A DNA stretch of 64,000 nucleotides from Bacteroidia bacterium (GTDB taxonomy: Bacteria > Bacteroidota > Bacteroidia > Bacteroidales > VadinHA17): the NCBI GenBank assembly GCA_026391555.1, contig JAPLEB010000039.1, positions 42,006 to 106,005 of the forward strand, in the 5' to 3' direction. This document shows, piece by piece, positions 63,207-64,000 of the stretch (positions are counted from its first letter, which is position 1; every line of letters begins with the position of its first letter). The translations under genes and the position numbers were made by a program. The notes under the pieces are model-generated. The model worked only from the letters and a program-made list of their open reading frames with translations. It was not told where the DNA came from and did no database searches.

Positions 63207-64000
63207 TGTCAGACGATATAATGAACTTTGATCTGCCGGTAGAGAGATCGTCGATTATTAAAGTTCTCGGAATAGGTGGCGGTGGCAATAACGCTGTTAA
63301 TCACATGTTTGAAAAGGGTATCCAAGATGTAAATTTTGTGGTTTGCAATACTGACCATCAGGCCCTCTCAAAAAGCCAGGTCCCGATAAAGGTTCAAATT
63401 GGTGAATCCCTTACTGAAGGCAGGGGTGCCGGGAGTAAACCTGAAGTCGGCAGACAGGCTGCCATTGAGAATATCGATGATGTTATGGATGCATTATCGG
63501 GCAATACAAAAATGGTTTTTATAACTACTGGTATGGGAGGAGGTACCGGCACCGGGGCTACACCGGTTATTGCAAAAGCATGCAAGGATGCCGGATTACT
63601 TACTATTGCTGTAGTTACTATCCCATTTAAATCGGAAGGGAAAGTACGTATAAGGCAGGCAATAGATGGTATTACTGAACTTAAAGATCATGTTGATTCA
63701 CTGTTGGTTATAAACAATGAAAAGCTCAGGGAGATATACGGTAATCAGCCTGTTTCGACTGCTTTTGCAAAGGCCGATGATATTCTTACTACTGCCGTAA
63801 AAGGTATAGCCGAGATCATTACTGTTACAGGATATATAAATGTTGATTTTGCTGATGTGGAAACAGTAATGAAAAACTCGGGAGTTTCTATAATGGGCAT
63901 GGGAAAGGCAGCAGGGGAAAACAGGGCGATAAAAGCAATCGAAAATGCACTTGCCTCTCCTCTGTTGAATTCCAATGATGTCACCGGGGCAAACAGTATC
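63207..64000 (+). CDS. ftsZ: Cell division protein FtsZ, 5' part (cut by window end)
   Basis: The tubulin-like GTPase that forms the division ring. The first 264 codons are in the window and the frame is open to the last base. The start is the ATG at 63207 (MSDDIMNFDLP). The nucleotide-binding region begins KVLGIGGGGNNAVNHM near residue 19, and the tubulin signature GGGTGTG is near residue 112 in TTGMGGGTGTGATPV. DSLLVINNEKL and the TAVKGIAEIIT region follow. It closes the visible part of the dcw cluster. Confidence 0.97.

Overview
The window is a bacterial chromosome segment from a member of the Bacteroidota, most likely an environmental Bacteroidales/Marinilabiliales-type organism. The phylum call rests on a SusC/SusD pair behind an ECF sigma/FecR switch, several sulfatases, promoter elements of the TAnnTTTG type, a PASTA-tailed FtsI in a dcw cluster without murF, and a glycine-lipid (glsB-glsA) pair. 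The order is an inference. Both window edges cut genes: a sulfatase at the left and ftsZ at the right.

Layout. 1-1250: the 3' part of a sulfatase and a decayed sulfatase tail. 1257-7218: purE (minus), then a plus-strand run hpt-adk-obgE-PAP2 phosphatase-lplA, followed by a plsC-type acyltransferase coupled to an unknown protein with a nucleotide-binding-like motif. 7389-12402: topoisomerase IV parE-parC with aroK. 12594-15715: dprA, gdhA and a small membrane protein, all minus. 15908-36710: a polysaccharide utilisation locus with ECF sigma factor, FecR anti-sigma, SusC, SusD, two GH51 arabinofuranosidase-like enzymes, a glutaminase-A-like (DUF4965/DUF1793) protein, a GH2 enzyme and three S1 sulfatases. 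36796-41470: tRNA and translation genes (tadA, aspS, miaB, yebC). 41501-44529: a minus-strand glycosyltransferase block with a STELLO-like enzyme, a GT2 and a GT87-like membrane protein. 44715-48990: a SPOR protein, a long PurF-like amidotransferase/PRTase, and glsB-glsA. 49367-64000: the dcw cell-wall/division cluster mraZ-rsmH-ftsL-ftsI-murE-mraY-murD-ftsW-murG-murC-ftsQ-ftsA-ftsZ.

How the parts work together. The utilisation locus reads as a sensing, import and degradation unit for a sulfated, arabinose-containing glycan: the sigma/anti-sigma pair responds to the TonB transporter, SusCD captures and imports oligosaccharides, GH51/GH2 enzymes cut neutral linkages and sulfatases remove ester sulfate. 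The substrate is inferred from enzyme content only. The dcw cluster makes lipid II and the divisome. Directly upstream of mraZ sit three TGG-centred repeats spaced exactly 10 bp apart, the expected form of a MraZ operator.

Outside genes the notable structures are heptamer-period tandem repeats in four intergenic regions, a nested palindromic G/C-rich element before mraZ, a short duplicated sequence ahead of both GH51 genes, and a hairpin-rich insert with coding remnants at 27514-27962. I found no tRNA, rRNA, CRISPR array or intact insertion sequence. The best candidates for new biology are the STELLO-like block, the glutaminase-A-like protein inside the sulfatase-rich locus, and the heptamer repeat family.
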